From Axinella damicornis (lineage: Eukaryota; Porifera; Demospongiae; Axinellida; Axinellidae): a DNA stretch of 64,000 nt. Location of the stretch: the NCBI GenBank assembly GCA_963931865.1, contig OZ007507.1:8739847-8803846 (forward strand), written 5' to 3'. Shown here in pieces: positions 1-19,600 of this stretch; position 1 is the stretch's first letter; every line of letters starts with the position of its first letter. The position numbers and the translations under genes were made by a program. Under the pieces are notes generated by a model. The model worked only from the letters and a program-made list of their open reading frames with translations. It had not been told where the DNA came from and did not search any database.

Positions 1-23
1 GCATATACATAACTATGGAAATG

Positions 24-1003
24 TTACTCAGGGTCCGAACATGCTGCAGAGTCTGTTTTCGCCTTCTTTGCGTTCGGTTTTGGAAGCAGCTGTTTTCGGA
101 CACCCTTTGACTTTTGAGTTGTCTTTCTCTGGGCAGCTTTATACTTCTCAACCCAACAACTGGCGAATGAGAAGCCACGGATCTTAACCCACTGATTGAC
201 AACCATCTGGAGAATCACAGCCCCACTCTCTTCCTCCCAATCAGCTCTGAGGATTGACCACAAGAATTGGACATCCTCATTCTCAATGATGGCGTGGGTA
301 ACATGGTCGCCAAGATTCGGTGCCTGGTGTGTGTGGAGATGCCTACGCAGTTCACATTCCATAGCCAGGAAGACCTCAAAAGTGGTGTTATTAACACGAG
401 TGAGCCCTCCACGATCTATTAGATCCACCCAATCTTGTGATCCACTGGTTTCTTCATCGCCATCATCAAGTAAGTCCAAAATGCAAAGTTGAAGGTCTTC
501 CTTCAGTGGGTGGGCTGACTTTGAAAGTTTTTGCTTTAATGCTCTTGGCACATATCCGGCAGCATAGCGGAGAGCATTCGTCTCCTCATATGTGAGTTTT
601 GGATGAACTGTGATTTCTGCACATTCATCTAGTGGATGCGACAGCTTGATCAGTTCCTTGAACACATGATGTCCAACATACTGGCAGAACATGTGAGATA
701 CTTCCAAGTTACCAGTCTTTTTTAGGAAGGCAAGCCACTCGGCAAGGTAGGTTTTAGAGGTTCGCATTTGGTGGTACAACTACCACATTCGCTCCCTCCT
801 TTTTTTCTCAGTTGAGAGTCGAATACAGCTGCTGAGAGAGGTAGTCAGCTGCTTCTCAAAAGATGCCACTTCATCATGATGGTGTGGGATCCACTTGGAT
901 ATACCTTCAGCTATCTTGCGAGCCTGTAATGCAGGAGAAGATGGTATGCTGAAGGAATCATCTGCAAGCAGTGCATTCACTCCTTTGGCGAGAAGGCCAT
1001 ACG
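24..1003 (-). pseudogene. Unrecognised ORF (possibly transposon-derived) with one in-frame stop
   Basis: One minus-strand reading frame runs from a likely splice acceptor near 1003 to a stop near 24, about 325 codons, broken by one TAG at 780-782. The frame continues unchanged across it: the upstream half ends in a basic stretch (KKRRERMW) and the downstream half resumes with LYHQMRTSK. The downstream half contains LRYAAGYVPRALKQKL and a Lys-rich C-terminus. I do not recognise the family; similar W..YH..RTS and LRY.AGYV segments occur in multicopy invertebrate ORFs, from memory only. It lies antisense, upstream of the first visible PSMC4 exon, and so probably inside a PSMC4 intron. It could be an inactivated transposon gene, a host pseudogene, or a gene with a sequencing error at the stop. 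Confidence 0.45.
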
Positions 1004-9145
<8,142 letters not shown>

Positions 9146-10208
9146 TCACATCGTACAAGTATTTATGCTCAAAGGTCTATAAAGACTAGTGTCGATACAT
9201 CATCATTACGATTGTGCTGTTGTCAATTGACCAACTGATCATTGTTTATGAGTGAATTAAACCTCATTACGGAAATATTATTAATAATAGCATAAAATCT
9301 GAGGAACCCCTGGCAATTCAGCCTCATTCCAAGACCAGTAGTCATCCAGTCGGCTTTCCCAGACCACCCTGCCTCTAGACTTTGCATTACAGACCATCCC
9401 TGAAAAGTGGAAAGAGGGTGTGATGTTCTGCATGCAGCTGAGCTGTCATGGAACTCTTTGAGCGCGATCGGCCACGGTATTTATACGCCTGTCAAAACTT
9501 CCGCTCAGCGCGAACGGCGTATTTATACGTCTACCGCGATTTCGCGAGTTAACCATGCAGGGTTACGGTCTAGGGTCCAGAGTAATGTGGGACATGCAGG
9601 TACATGTAAGCTGGACGCCCGGGCAGAAACACTTTAATGCTGTATACAACTTAGAAGAGTTACTAAGCATACTGCGCAGCACACCCCCGCTTGCAGCAGC
9701 TGCCCTACAGTACAAATCGGAGCTGAAAGACCGCCTCTCTTCAAGCCTGTAGTGCGGCCTATCCTCCCTCCCCGAGAGGTCTAGCCACACTGAGCAGTCC
9801 TCGAGCACTGTACATGCTTCAGTATCGGCGCTGAACGATGCAACTGTAGCTGGACGTCAGATCGACTGCGATCTGTACAATGGACGAGGCTATTGCCACC
9901 GACCACTCGGTGGTAATTAAAGCACCGAAATATCTGTCCACCGATCGGTGGCAATAAGAAATACCTATTGGCACCGATCGGTGGTACTAGGATACCGCAT
10001 GGATAATATAGTTCACGTACTATTCATCCATGGACACCGCAACCGCTGTGGGCCGAATGAAACTAAGTCGTTCTATCGCGCGCCAGAAGGGACCTAAGCT
10101 TAAGTGGTTTTATCGCTCGTTACACGAACCTAAGTGGTTTTCTCGCCCGCTAAAAACGAGGTGTTAAGTGATTTTATTGCGCTAAAAGTGGTTTTCTATC
10201 TATCGCGC
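9146..10208. other. Intergenic region between PSMC4 and the CpG array, with caccgatcggtg palindromes
   Basis: No recognisable gene. Three copies of a palindromic word related to ccaccgatcggtgg occur near 9897-9912, 9940-9956 and 9973-9987. Two copies of cggtatttatacg/cgtatttatacg lie near 9475-9520, and repeats of aagtggtttt.tcgc fill 10097-10200. A short plus-strand frame (about 9600-9752) was not recognised. Confidence 0.4.
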
Positions 10209-10610
10209 GCTAAATCAAGGTCAAGTGCGAACGCAAACGTTCGGTCTGCGAACGCGAACGTTAACTTGTTCGCGAAACGTTCGGCCTACGAACGCAGCGA
10301 TAACGGTCTGCGAATGCAGCGTTCGCACATTATGTCTGCGAACGCAAACGTTCGGCCTGCGAACGCAGCCTTCGCAAACGTTCGGTCTTCGAACGCAGCG
10401 TTCACAAACGTTCGGTCTGCGAATGCAGCGTTCGCGAAAGTTAACTTGTTCGCGAACGTTCGGTCTGCGTTCGCGAAACGTTCGGTCTGCGAACGCAGCG
10501 TTAACAAACGTTCGGTTTGCGAATGCAGCGTTCGCGAACGCTACATTCTGTCTGCGTTCGCAAACGTTCGGTCTGCGTTGCAAACGTTCGCGGTCTGCGT
10601 TCGCAAAGGA
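10209..10610. repeat. Left CpG-dense tandem array (terminal arm)
   Basis: About 400 bp of degenerate units made of gttcgcgaacgttcggtctgcgaacgcag words, with several CpG per unit and occasional ttaacttgttcgcg inserts. The density of CG and the alternating inverted words (gaacg/cgttc) set it apart from the surrounding AT-rich sequence. Confidence 0.85.
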
Positions 10611-10730
10611 TCCCGTAAAGTACAGTGTAAACTCCGCATTGAACGTATAAATAGAACAATCATTATTCATGTTAATAGTGACATTCTACTCGTACTGTAC
10701 TAGCGTACTACTACTACACATAAACAATGA

Positions 10731-13700
10731 CTAAAGAATGACTTCGAAGTACTCAGTAGCCCCGTCAAGTTCAGGGAGGGACTTTGGTGTCCGAAGCGTG
10801 GCGGCATCCAGGATGACGTCGAAGTGAACTGATCCTGGGTGAGCAAGTTCAATGTGAGGCAATTTGTCTGTAGCCACAGAACTCTTCCTTGGTGTGTATC
10901 GGTGCCAATGATACCTCTCTTGCTGCTCTCTCTTGGTGAGGAGATAAATACACATGTCATAGTAGTCTGCAGCAGCCTGCAGTTCTACTTGGGTTCCCCA
11001 CACAAACGGTTTCTTCATACTCTCCAGGTGTTCACTAAGTGTACGTCCCAAGAGTAAAGGCTTGTAGCGATCAGAATGAGCTCGGATGAATTCCACCAGA
11101 ATTTTCCTTATCTCTAGATGCCTGTCTTGAGAACGATACAAGCAAAATGACAGACTTCTGAACAGACAGTTTCCGTCTGGTAGCATTTTCTTCACTTCCC
11201 TACCAGTACAGCTCAAAATGTGTGCCATGTCTTCTGATTTTGGTTTCTTGGAGGGGTTCAATGCTTCGGGTGGGATCGGCTCATCGGGAAAGTCTCCAAT
11301 TTTCATGTATCCTGAGCTAGTTAATAATTCCTGTAGTGGTGCAATACATGAATTATGATGTATATGGAAATGCTGTAGTAAATGCAATTATACATCTGTG
11401 CATATCTTACTTTCAGCACTTCTTCATTGGATCTTCCAAGCATTTGGTATCTTGGTAGTGCCACGTTGTGCTCTAATGGAGGTAAGCTTGCATTGAATGC
11501 TTGCATGTGAAAATGTAGTCATTTATAAACAAACATACTGTGGAAGGGGGCTGCTAATTCATTGAGGGTGTTGATTGTTTCTTGAACTTCTGAATGGGTG
11601 GGTGGAGGTTGTTTGTCTACGCTGGAAGAAGTATTGTAGCCTTTACACCGTCTATGGACACAGCTCTGTTTTAGTCGGTTGTGTCCACCAAACTTCTTCT
11701 TGTCCAAACAATATCGGCACTGACCACAGTCTGCACTCTTGCATGCCATGCAGTGACCACATCTTCTTTTTTTGGTCCCTGAGTAGCATGGTAAATTGAA
11801 GTACAAGTCGTGTTAGTAGATTTGGTACAGGGATAGCTGTGTATACATGTATAATGTACCTGGTTTGAGTTGACCTTGTGTCAGTGTGGTGGTGCTGCTG
11901 TGGTGGAGATCAGTGATATCCTGTGCAAAAAGGAACACTGGTCTGTAAACTAAGTTTCTACCTACAATACTAGTTGGCAAAGAAGGGTACCTTGGTGCTT
12001 TCACGTTTGGTGGTCCCTTGCTGGTGCTCAGGTATAGGAACAGTGTTTCCTGTAGGAGGATTGAGTGCCAAATGCATGAGAAGGGAGTAAGGGGAAGGCT
12101 GGGGGGCTATAAATGGGGTGATTCAATACCTGTGCCTCTGTTTGTGGTAGTTTTTTTGCCTTTAGGCCGACCCACACTAGGTCTTGTTGCTGCATTGAGG
12201 GGATCATCCTTTAGCCTTTGTCGTTTGGGTGGTATTGGGCATTCTTTGTTGCTCTTCCGCTTCAGCTTCTTGTATCGGTGTGTTAGCTGGTTTGCACGTA
12301 CCATCATCTTAGCTTTCCTCCGATATTCTGCCACCTCCTCCTTCATTAAGTTCTTGAGAATAGGAAGCTCGCGATCGTCTGCATGCTTGGTTGAAGATGT
12401 TAGAAGTTCTGAATGTATACTGTGTACTTTGCTCTGCACATTTTCCAAGGCGGTGATGTCATCAACCATGAAGACAGCTGCACTGCACTTGGCAAGTTCA
12501 TCCCTCAATTGCTTTTGTAGGCGTAGTAGTCGGGATCCAGGTGTCTGATGGAGTGGTATTGGAATTGAAGTACATGTATATGGAACTGAGTTGTCCTCTT
12601 CTGTAAGAGGTAAATCTGAATGCTCATCCTGCAGTATGTCACTGTCAAGTGTCATGAATGGGCCTTCCGTGAGGGAGTGAGGCAGGTCTTCCCATCTCCA
12701 CCTGAAGTTCTGGAATATACTGAACATGTGCTTGCAGGGGATTCTGCTCTGTGTAAAGTAAGGGCATGAGCAGTTTCCCTCCTGGATTTGTACTTTGTAC
12801 GTTCCTCTCTTCGACTTCACACTATACACCCCATTCGCAGCATCCTCTTCTGTGATGGAAGGGAGCTCGATTGCCCTACCTTTCTCAATGTTGAGTAAGC
12901 AAGCACTTATGACTGAACTTGGTCGGTTTATCAGGAATTGAGGCAAGACATTTCTTGGCTGTCGGTAAGCTGATGTCTGTCTGGCTGTTAGAACAGTGTA
13001 TTCTCTGTCTTGATCCGGAAAGACACACTGGAGGAGAATCTTTGTAAGAGAAAACACTGACTTGTCATGACGAAGGGTGAGATAATGATTTTTGAAAACA
13101 TTGTTGAAAGATTCGGTGAAATTGTTGGTGTCAACACTGTTGTGGAAATGTTGTCGATGTAAGTGAGACCATAGCTGTGGTAAAGAAAGAGTATACTATT
13201 ATTGCTGATATATTTATTACTTTATGAGATGTGATACGCTTACTGGTTTGCAACTGAGCCATTCATTCTGTAGATAGGCCTGCAGCAGAGCGTTGTCTGT
13301 GTACCAGTGGGCGCCTGTGATCTTAGACAGTGCTTGATCATATTCACCCTCTGCAGATGGAGAAGATGTGATTGTAAGTGAATGATTGAAATGCTGTCTC
13401 CACCTACTAACTAACCACTCTTGGCGTAAACAAGCTCCTTGATTGCTGCTTTCACTATACTTCTCACTTCAGGTGGAACACTGTGCTGCGAGCAATTAAC
13501 CCAACGCTCAACAGCTTGGAAAGTGTGGAAGTCACAGATCAGCCTGATGCAGTCTGGATGTACCTCACCAACAGCCCCTGGGGGGTAGGAAAAGAAGCAG
13601 TCATTGCTTATCCTGTAAAGTATGCATTCACATAAAGGTTTGTACCTAGCTCTTGGGCACTTTTGTCAGTCATGAAAAACCGAGGAGACCATCCTGGATT

Positions 13701-15762
13701 CCATTCTTTTAGCTTCTGTAAGCCCTCCTGTATTAATTCTTCGGTCTCATATTGAGGAATAATAGTCCCAACCACTCTGCCAATTCCAAGTGCAGTTTTC
13801 ACAACCAGGAAAAAGCAAGGGAATCCATACCGTAGTGTTTTGTATGTTGCATCCATGCATGTGATGGTGTTCCCATATTGCTGCAACCAGTTGCTTTGCT
13901 GCTTCGTTTGAAGGACTAAGAGAAACGATTGGTCTGCATCTGGAATGATAAGCCCCTCAGACTCAGCTTCATGCAGATTTTTTACTGCCTGGTGTATCTG
14001 CTTCAGAATGTCTGGATTTCTAAAGTGAATTGCATGCAAGAATACTCAATTAAGTGACAAAATCTCCAGGAAATTCCACAAAACTTGCCTGTCAGTTTGT
14101 GCTTGGCCGTGAGGTTGTGTTCCACTCCTTTAGTAATGAAGCACAAGGCATTGTTTTAGAGAGCAAGTTCGCCTCCTTCAACCCTCATGTATCCCTAATT
14201 AATACCTACATGTACCTACTTGAATAGAGATCATTTCCTGTGTCCCAGAAAATTCCCCCCATCACCTACTTAAAAAGTACCCACTTCAATTACCTCCATC
14301 AACTACTTCAAAGAGCACCCACTCACCATAAATAGTTGTCACAACTGAGGTTTTTAGGTTATGTGATTATGTACCACATATTAAGTGCTACATAAACAGA
14401 GGCAGGGTTAGTGGCTGGGTACAGTACATGAGTGCCAATTTACAATATCTGTAATACCCATACAGACTGATCCTGGATTTTAGCTTTACCTTTTGTTGCA
14501 TTTGTCATACTGACGAAAGAAATATTTCAAGCCATTCTTGGCCTGTTCATCCTGTAGAAGCTGAAGTACAGCCTCCTGGTCAAAAAGGGAATTACGCTCT
14601 CGTGTGATTGCTTTCTTGACCATCACCCTGACATCCTCAGCTGTTGGGTAGTATGCCCGATTGTACTCAGACGGCTTGCTGGTTATGACACCTGTGTTCA
14701 GGTGTTTGGTTACCAACTCTTTTTCTACCCAGGTTTTGAGCGACAGCCTAAGTGCCCTTTGATTGAGAAAGGACTCTTGAACAAACTCGGCAACTTTCTC
14801 CTCTATCTCTGGAAGAGGCTTCATAGTAAGCTGGTCCGTGACCGAAGATGGATTGTGAGCTGGTAGGTGAGCACTCATCATTGGAACCTGAATTTCCAAA
14901 ACTTGCATTCCATTGCTCACATTCAAGAGTCGAACCTGCACACTTGCTTTACATCCAAATCGCCTAGTTCCAAGTGATGAGCGGTTTTTCTTCCCGAGAC
15001 AAAGCGACTTGAAGCGACCCGTACCACCACGCAGGCAGCTGTAAGCGTGTGACCATGCAGAAGTGAATGTGAAGAGCTTTCCTTCCATCTGTATCACTCC
15101 TGTCTCCCTTGACTGAGTGTTGCTTTGTTTTCCAGAGCGTATCGTGTATTCACACCCTGTCTGGAGAGTGAATCGTTTGAACCAATCTGCCCAGTTGTGG
15201 TCAGTGTAAGGGACCATGTACCCTGTTACATATGGCTCGTTGAATTCTGCAGGTCTTGAGGAGTAACACTGCGTGTGGAGACCTTGCAGTTCCTGGCAGC
15301 AGTGTGGGAGTTCTGACCATGGTATGGTGACTTTGTCTATGTGGAATGCATTTTCACCTTCATGATGCATTTCCTGTCGACACTTTGTAACGCTGTTCCC
15401 GTTTTGTTCACATTCACAGCAAGAAGTTGCTCTAACTGCCTTATGATGTTGTATAAGCCGACAGTACTCTGCCCCTCTCTTGCTCTTGTAGCAGGAGATG
15501 CAGCGACCCAGTACATGTGTATCTGTTGCAAAGTGTGGAGGATCATTGCATTATTGAACTGCAAAAGCCACCGTCCACACACGTAGCTAATCATGGAACC
15601 ATTATGTATACCATGCCAGGTTGTCTATCGTGTGTACCCACCTTTTCCTGATTTCTGCTTGATGTGTGGTTTTCCAAAGTGACTCTCTCCTGGCAGATCA
15701 TCAGACCCTTGTTTTGTAGACTCATTCTCTGGATGGTTCTCCTTGTTCGCCAGCGCTGCCAT
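10731..15762 (-). CDS. Mutator-like transposase with SWIM, CXXC zinc finger and OTU protease domains
   Basis: Exons supported by splice sites and motifs, 5' to 3': 15642-15762 (starts MAALANKEN), about 15545-14490, 14019-13646, 13577-13416, 13350-13244, 13174-12130, probably 11920-11860, then 11778-11539, 11499-11411 and 11330-10731 (stop). Order of domains: a Cys-rich N-terminal segment (CISCYKS..CCEC) and a GCM/FAR1-like region (TDHNWADWFKRF, GCKASVQV); MULE DDE core with Asp in CMDATYKT, Asp in FMTDKSAQE, the CDFHTFQAVERW motif and Glu in TNNFTESFNN; SWIM finger (CSCPYFTQSRIPCKH); CXXC finger with KFGG (RRCGHCMACKSADCGQC, then KFGGHNRLKQSC); OTU protease with DGNCLFRSL (Cys codon 11166-11168) and HFDVI (His codon 10824-10826). 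Phase around 12130-11920 and the 5' acceptor near 15550 are unresolved. Probably intact or nearly so. Confidence 0.8.
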
Positions 15763-15836
15763 GGTCATGTACCCGCGATGTACGCGCGAATAATTTGGAC
15801 ATACGCATGCGTATTTTACTGTACCGTAAGTTGTAT

Positions 15837-16030
15837 TTATGCGTTCAATGCGGAGTTTACACTGTACTTTACGGGATCCGTTCGCAAACGTTCGGTCTGC
15901 GAACGCAGCGTTCGCGAACGTTCGGTCTGCGAACGCAGCGTTCGCGAACGTTAACTTGTTCGCGAACGTTCGGTCTGCAAACGTGAACGTTCGGTCTGTG
16001 AACGCCAAACGTTCGGTCTGCGAATGCAGC
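15837..16030. repeat. Right CpG-dense arm, inner part
   Basis: Begins with the inverse of the inner left arm (gttcaatgcggagtttacac) and continues into gaacgcagcgttcgcgaacg units. It stops at gaatgcagcg directly before a T-rich run that marks the LINE 3' tail. Confidence 0.8.
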
Positions 16031-18687
16031 GTTTTTTTGTTTTTTTTCTTCTATGAAACTTGTTGGATAATACAACAAGGATACACAAATAGCTGCGCTA
16101 ATAAGTAGTGTACCCTACTACAAGGTAAACAATGAAAGATTATATTTAAAGGAGGTAAATGAAGGGGAGGAAATAACAATAATCTGGTAACGTATTCCAA
16201 TTTGAAATAGAGTTAGGTATAAAGGAATGCAAATATGAATTAGTATGTGCAAATGGTTAATATAATAAATGTGAACGAGGATTGTGGGATAAAGCGCTGC
16301 TAGGTACAAAACACCAGGGGGAAAGTACAACAGCCCGTGGACTATCTTACACACATAGCACAGCCTTGTGTGCAGTCTACGCTGTGCAAGCGAAGGTAGA
16401 TCATTGCATGTCCAAAAGCTCATGGTAGCCAGCATCCCAGTTTTTAGTGCAAATTCTACTCGCAAATTGCTGGGTTTTCTCAAGCATGGCTGGCTATGTC
16501 TTTCTGCAAGTAAGGAGACCACACTGGAGCAGCATATTAGATATGGCTGTACCATCTAGCGGCAGGGATACATATAACTGATGTAAAGTTGCCACATCTG
16601 AGTGCCCGTAAAAATGCCTATACACAAGACCCAGAATACGTCTCGCCTTGTATATTGTCAATGTGAGTTGTCCAGGAGAGATCAGATGTTATTAGCAAAC
16701 CAAGATATTTAAAAGTGGGTGTTACTTCCAGTGGGGATCCATATAGAGAAATGGAGGGGTTCGGGTTTATATGTCACTTTTTCCTCAAGACTAACATAAA
16801 TTTACTTTGGCGACGTTAAACGTCAAGTAGTTAGCTGAGGCATAAGTTTCTAGAGCGTCGACATCAGGTATAGTGAGATGGGGCGGTATAGAAGAATGTC
16901 GTCTGCATAGAGAACAATCTTTGAACCATCAGATAGGCTGACATAATGCTATATCATCAATATATATGAGGAACAACAAGGGACCAAGGATGGAACCTTG
17001 GGGTACACCTGACACAACACTCATGGGCAGGGAGGATGCACCGTTCACCACTACACACTGCTTGCGGTCCGCCAGGTAATTATGTATCCACTGGACAATG
17101 TGAGGGTTAATTCCACGTTGACAAAGCTTAGTACGTAAGTAATGACTGATGAGGGACAGAGTCAAAGGCTTTGCAAAAGTCAAAAAAATACTGCTCCTAT
17201 TTCCTTTCCATCCTCGATCTGCTGGAACCAATCGTGTGTGGTGGACAACAATCCAGAGACCGAGGATTTGGCAGCTTGGAATCCCCATTGGCAGTTAGTC
17301 AGTGGACAGTGCTCTCTAAGATGGTCCGAGATTAAACAATGGAAATGCTTTTCAAGGATCCTACTGAGGATTGGATATTGGCCTGAAGTCATTTGGGCCT
17401 TTAGCACCCTGTTTCTTCGGGATGGGTACGACATTAGCGCATTTCCACGCAGTAGGTGGCTGACCCAGTTGAATAGAGAGATTGAAAAGCTTGGTGATGG
17501 AGGGAGCTATCGCATAGCAGTATATTTCAACATGTGAGCAGAGATACCATCTTTGCCACTGGCCTTGGCAGTCTTGAGAGACTGCAACATATCCATTTGT
17601 TTCTAGCCTGGCGAAATCTGGCATAGTCCTGATGTGTCCCACTTCTTTTTGCTCTTTTGAACAAGGTATTTCTTCAACGCATTGATCGGGTAATGCCTTT
17701 ACTCAGCCATGGGAGATTTCGGCGTCTTGGCGGAAGAACTCTTCTTGGCCTCCATTATCTCAAGGAACTTTCCCTGCCAGTTCAGCCACGAAGAATTGCA
17801 TGATGTCATCACTGAAGAGTTCATCCCAATTTGTATCTCTTATCCGCTGTTGAGCTAGAGTAAAGTTGGCACGCGAGTAGTGCCAGACAGTCCTGGTACG
17901 TGGTTGAGATCTCCCAGACCTGACCGTAGGTTTCAGGTCCAGTGTAATATGAATCCCAGAGTGGTCAGAGTTTGCAAGAGGAGGGATAACTGTACAATCC
18001 TGGACATTTTGAGGAGATGACACAAGTGCGAGATCAATCAAGGAGGTATGACCAGAGGGGGAAATGTGTTACAACCTGGGATAAACCAAATAACTACAAA
18101 GTTTTGGGTACAAATGATGAGAAGGAATAGCAAAATCTACATTAAAATCACCTACACACACAAAGTTACAAAACTGAGAAATGTTTAAAGCACCCAGTGA
18201 CTGAAAAAAGTATCAAAAATAGATGAGGCTGAACTGGGTGGGCGATAAAAAGTACATATACAAACTTTACAATTGGATAGCCTAATGGATACAGGAAGAA
18301 ATTCTAAATCGGGTGACAAGTCAGGAATAACATTTGCCACAAAGTTTTCACTTGTATACATGACAATCCCACCTCCATGGCGATTCAGTCTGTCAAGGCG
18401 ATGCACATTCATAGCCCGGAATGGCAATCTCATTGTCCTCGATGACATCACATAGCTATGTTTCGACGATGCAAACAATGTCAGGATTATATTACTGGAT
18501 ACTACAAACACACAGAGCTCATCCAATTTAGGCATGAGACTACGGGCATTGAAATACATAATAGACATAGTCCTCTTGGCACCGGCCTTGGACTGCACAC
18601 AAAAGCCTGTGCTCAGGTGCACAGAGGTTTCCACGGGTGGACAGGTACGATTACAGTTTATGGGGCTATTTACAGCAATGAACTTAG
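16031..18687 (-). mobile_element. Non-LTR retrotransposon (APE-type LINE), frameshifted
   Basis: On the minus strand the segments appear in normal LINE order. Endonuclease motifs come first: NARSLMPKLDEL, GGGIVMYTS and FYRPPSS at 18634-18185, then SDHSGIHITLDL near 17990-17940. The reverse transcriptase follows: VVPIPKK..NDFRPIS near 17430-17370, FLTFAKPL, then SGVPQGSILGPLLFLIYIDD near 17020-16940. A C-terminal region (LPSLAQRRLHTRLCYV) lies near 16400. Several frameshifts break the frame, so it is inactive. A poly-T run at 16031-16047 is the poly(A) tail seen from the plus strand. The 5' edge near 18680 abuts the rest of the CpG array; a short agcg word occurs at both junctions. The subfamily (CR1/L2/jockey-like) is not resolved. 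Confidence 0.85.
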
Positions 18688-18955
18688 CGTTCGCGAACGC
18701 TACATTCTGTCTGCGAACGCAGCGTTCGCGAACGTTAACTTGTTCGCGAACGCAGCGTTAACAAGCGTTCGGTCTGCTACATTCTGTCTGCGAACGCTGC
18801 GTTCACGAAAGCTCGGTTTACGAACGCAGCGCTCCCAAACGTTCGGTCTTCGTTCGGTCTTCAAACGCTGCGTTCGCGAACGTTCGGTCTGCGAATGCAG
18901 CGTTCGCGAACGTTAACTTCTGTCTGCGAACGCTGCGTTTGCGGTATGCGGCTGC
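18688..18955. repeat. Right CpG-dense arm, outer part (separated by the LINE)
   Basis: Continues the array exactly where 16030 stops: gaatgcagcg joined to ttcgcgaacgctacattctg reproduces the uninterrupted word in the left arm at 10523-10550. Degenerates after about 18940. Confidence 0.8.
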
Positions 18956-18979
18956 AAAAGCTGCGTACGCGAGGCCACT

Positions 18980-19600
18980 CCAAGTTGGTTGTGTGTCCCT
19001 GACCGGTGACTTTGCCCTGTGCGAGTCTTGTAGGCAGGGTAGTGTGTCCCTGACTGGCGACTTTGCCCTGTGCGTGTCTTGTAGGCAGGTTAGTATGTGT
19101 GTGTGTCCCTCTGTAGGCAGGGTAGTGTGTCCCTGACCAGCGACTTTGCCCCCTGTGCGAGTCTTGTAGGCAGGGTAGTGACCGGCAACTTTGCCCTGTG
19201 CAAGTCTTGTAGGCCAAGGCAGGGTATTATGTGTGTGTGTCCGACGAGTTTATTTATTTATTTATTTTGTTTATTTTTTTTGATGCAATTGATACATAAT
19301 AGCAATATAAAAGCTAATACAAGACTTAGTATGTACCACTTTGCCCCCCTGTGCGAGTCTTGTAGGCAGGGTAGTGCGTCCCTGCATGACCGGCGACTTT
19401 GCCCTGCAGTCTTGTAGGCAGGGTAGTGTGTCCCTGACCGGCGACTTTGCCCTGTGCGAGTATTGTAGGCATGGGTAGTGTGTCCCTGACTGGCGACTTG
19501 GGGATGCCCTGTATGAGTCTTGTATACAGGCAGGGATTCCAGGGAATTAAGTTTGTGTATGGTCCGGACCAGCGACTTTGTCCTGCATGTGCAACTATTA
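18980..19600. repeat. Degenerate ~50-bp satellite
   Basis: Roughly ten units of gtgtgtccctgac.ggcgactttgccctgtgcgagtcttgtaggcagggta, with deletions. Units are interrupted at 19240-19335 by a tttatttattt-rich segment that looks like the tail of a minus-strand retroelement. Confidence 0.85.
19242..19336 (-). mobile_element. Short retroelement 3' tail inserted in the satellite
   Basis: Starts with repeated ttta units and a T run (an A-rich tail when read on the minus strand), followed by about 60 bp of unrelated AT-rich sequence before the satellite resumes. Too short to classify. Confidence 0.4.

Larger units (their letters stand above)
10209..18955. mobile_element. Mutator-like DNA transposon with CpG-rich tandem-repeat inverted arms, interrupted by a LINE
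   Basis: The left arm (10209-10660) and right arm (15837-16030 plus 18688-18955) are inverted copies. The inner 45 or so bases match in inverse orientation: gatcccgtaaagtacagtgtaaactccgcattgaacg at 10608-10645 and its complement at 15845-15885. The outer parts are tandem arrays built from gaacgcagcgttcgcgaacg and ttcggtctgcg words. One multi-exon minus-strand gene lies between them. The LINE at 16031-18687 splits the right arm; removing it restores the array phase. Both arms are then about 400-450 bp. I could not define the target-site duplication, so the outer limits are approximate. Confidence 0.75.

Noticed and set aside
9407..9752. Plus-strand frame ending VYNLEELLSILRSTPPL..LKDRLSSSL as a possible small gene
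   Set aside because: Reasonable composition at its end but no recognised domain, no clear start and repeats in the same stretch; left undecided rather than annotated.
10134..10703. Ala/Asn/Arg/Ser-rich repetitive frames on both strands, resembling a repeat protein
   Set aside because: All six frames stay open because the tandem unit length is compatible with codons and lacks stops; the sequence is the CpG array, not a gene.
12018..12548. Plus-strand 176-codon frame
   Set aside because: Antisense to the well-supported SWIM-containing exon of the MULE gene; no motif of its own.
18980..19600. Possible CRISPR-like array of spaced repeats
   Set aside because: Units are degenerate, contiguous and have no unique equal-length spacers; the context is eukaryotic. 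It is a satellite.
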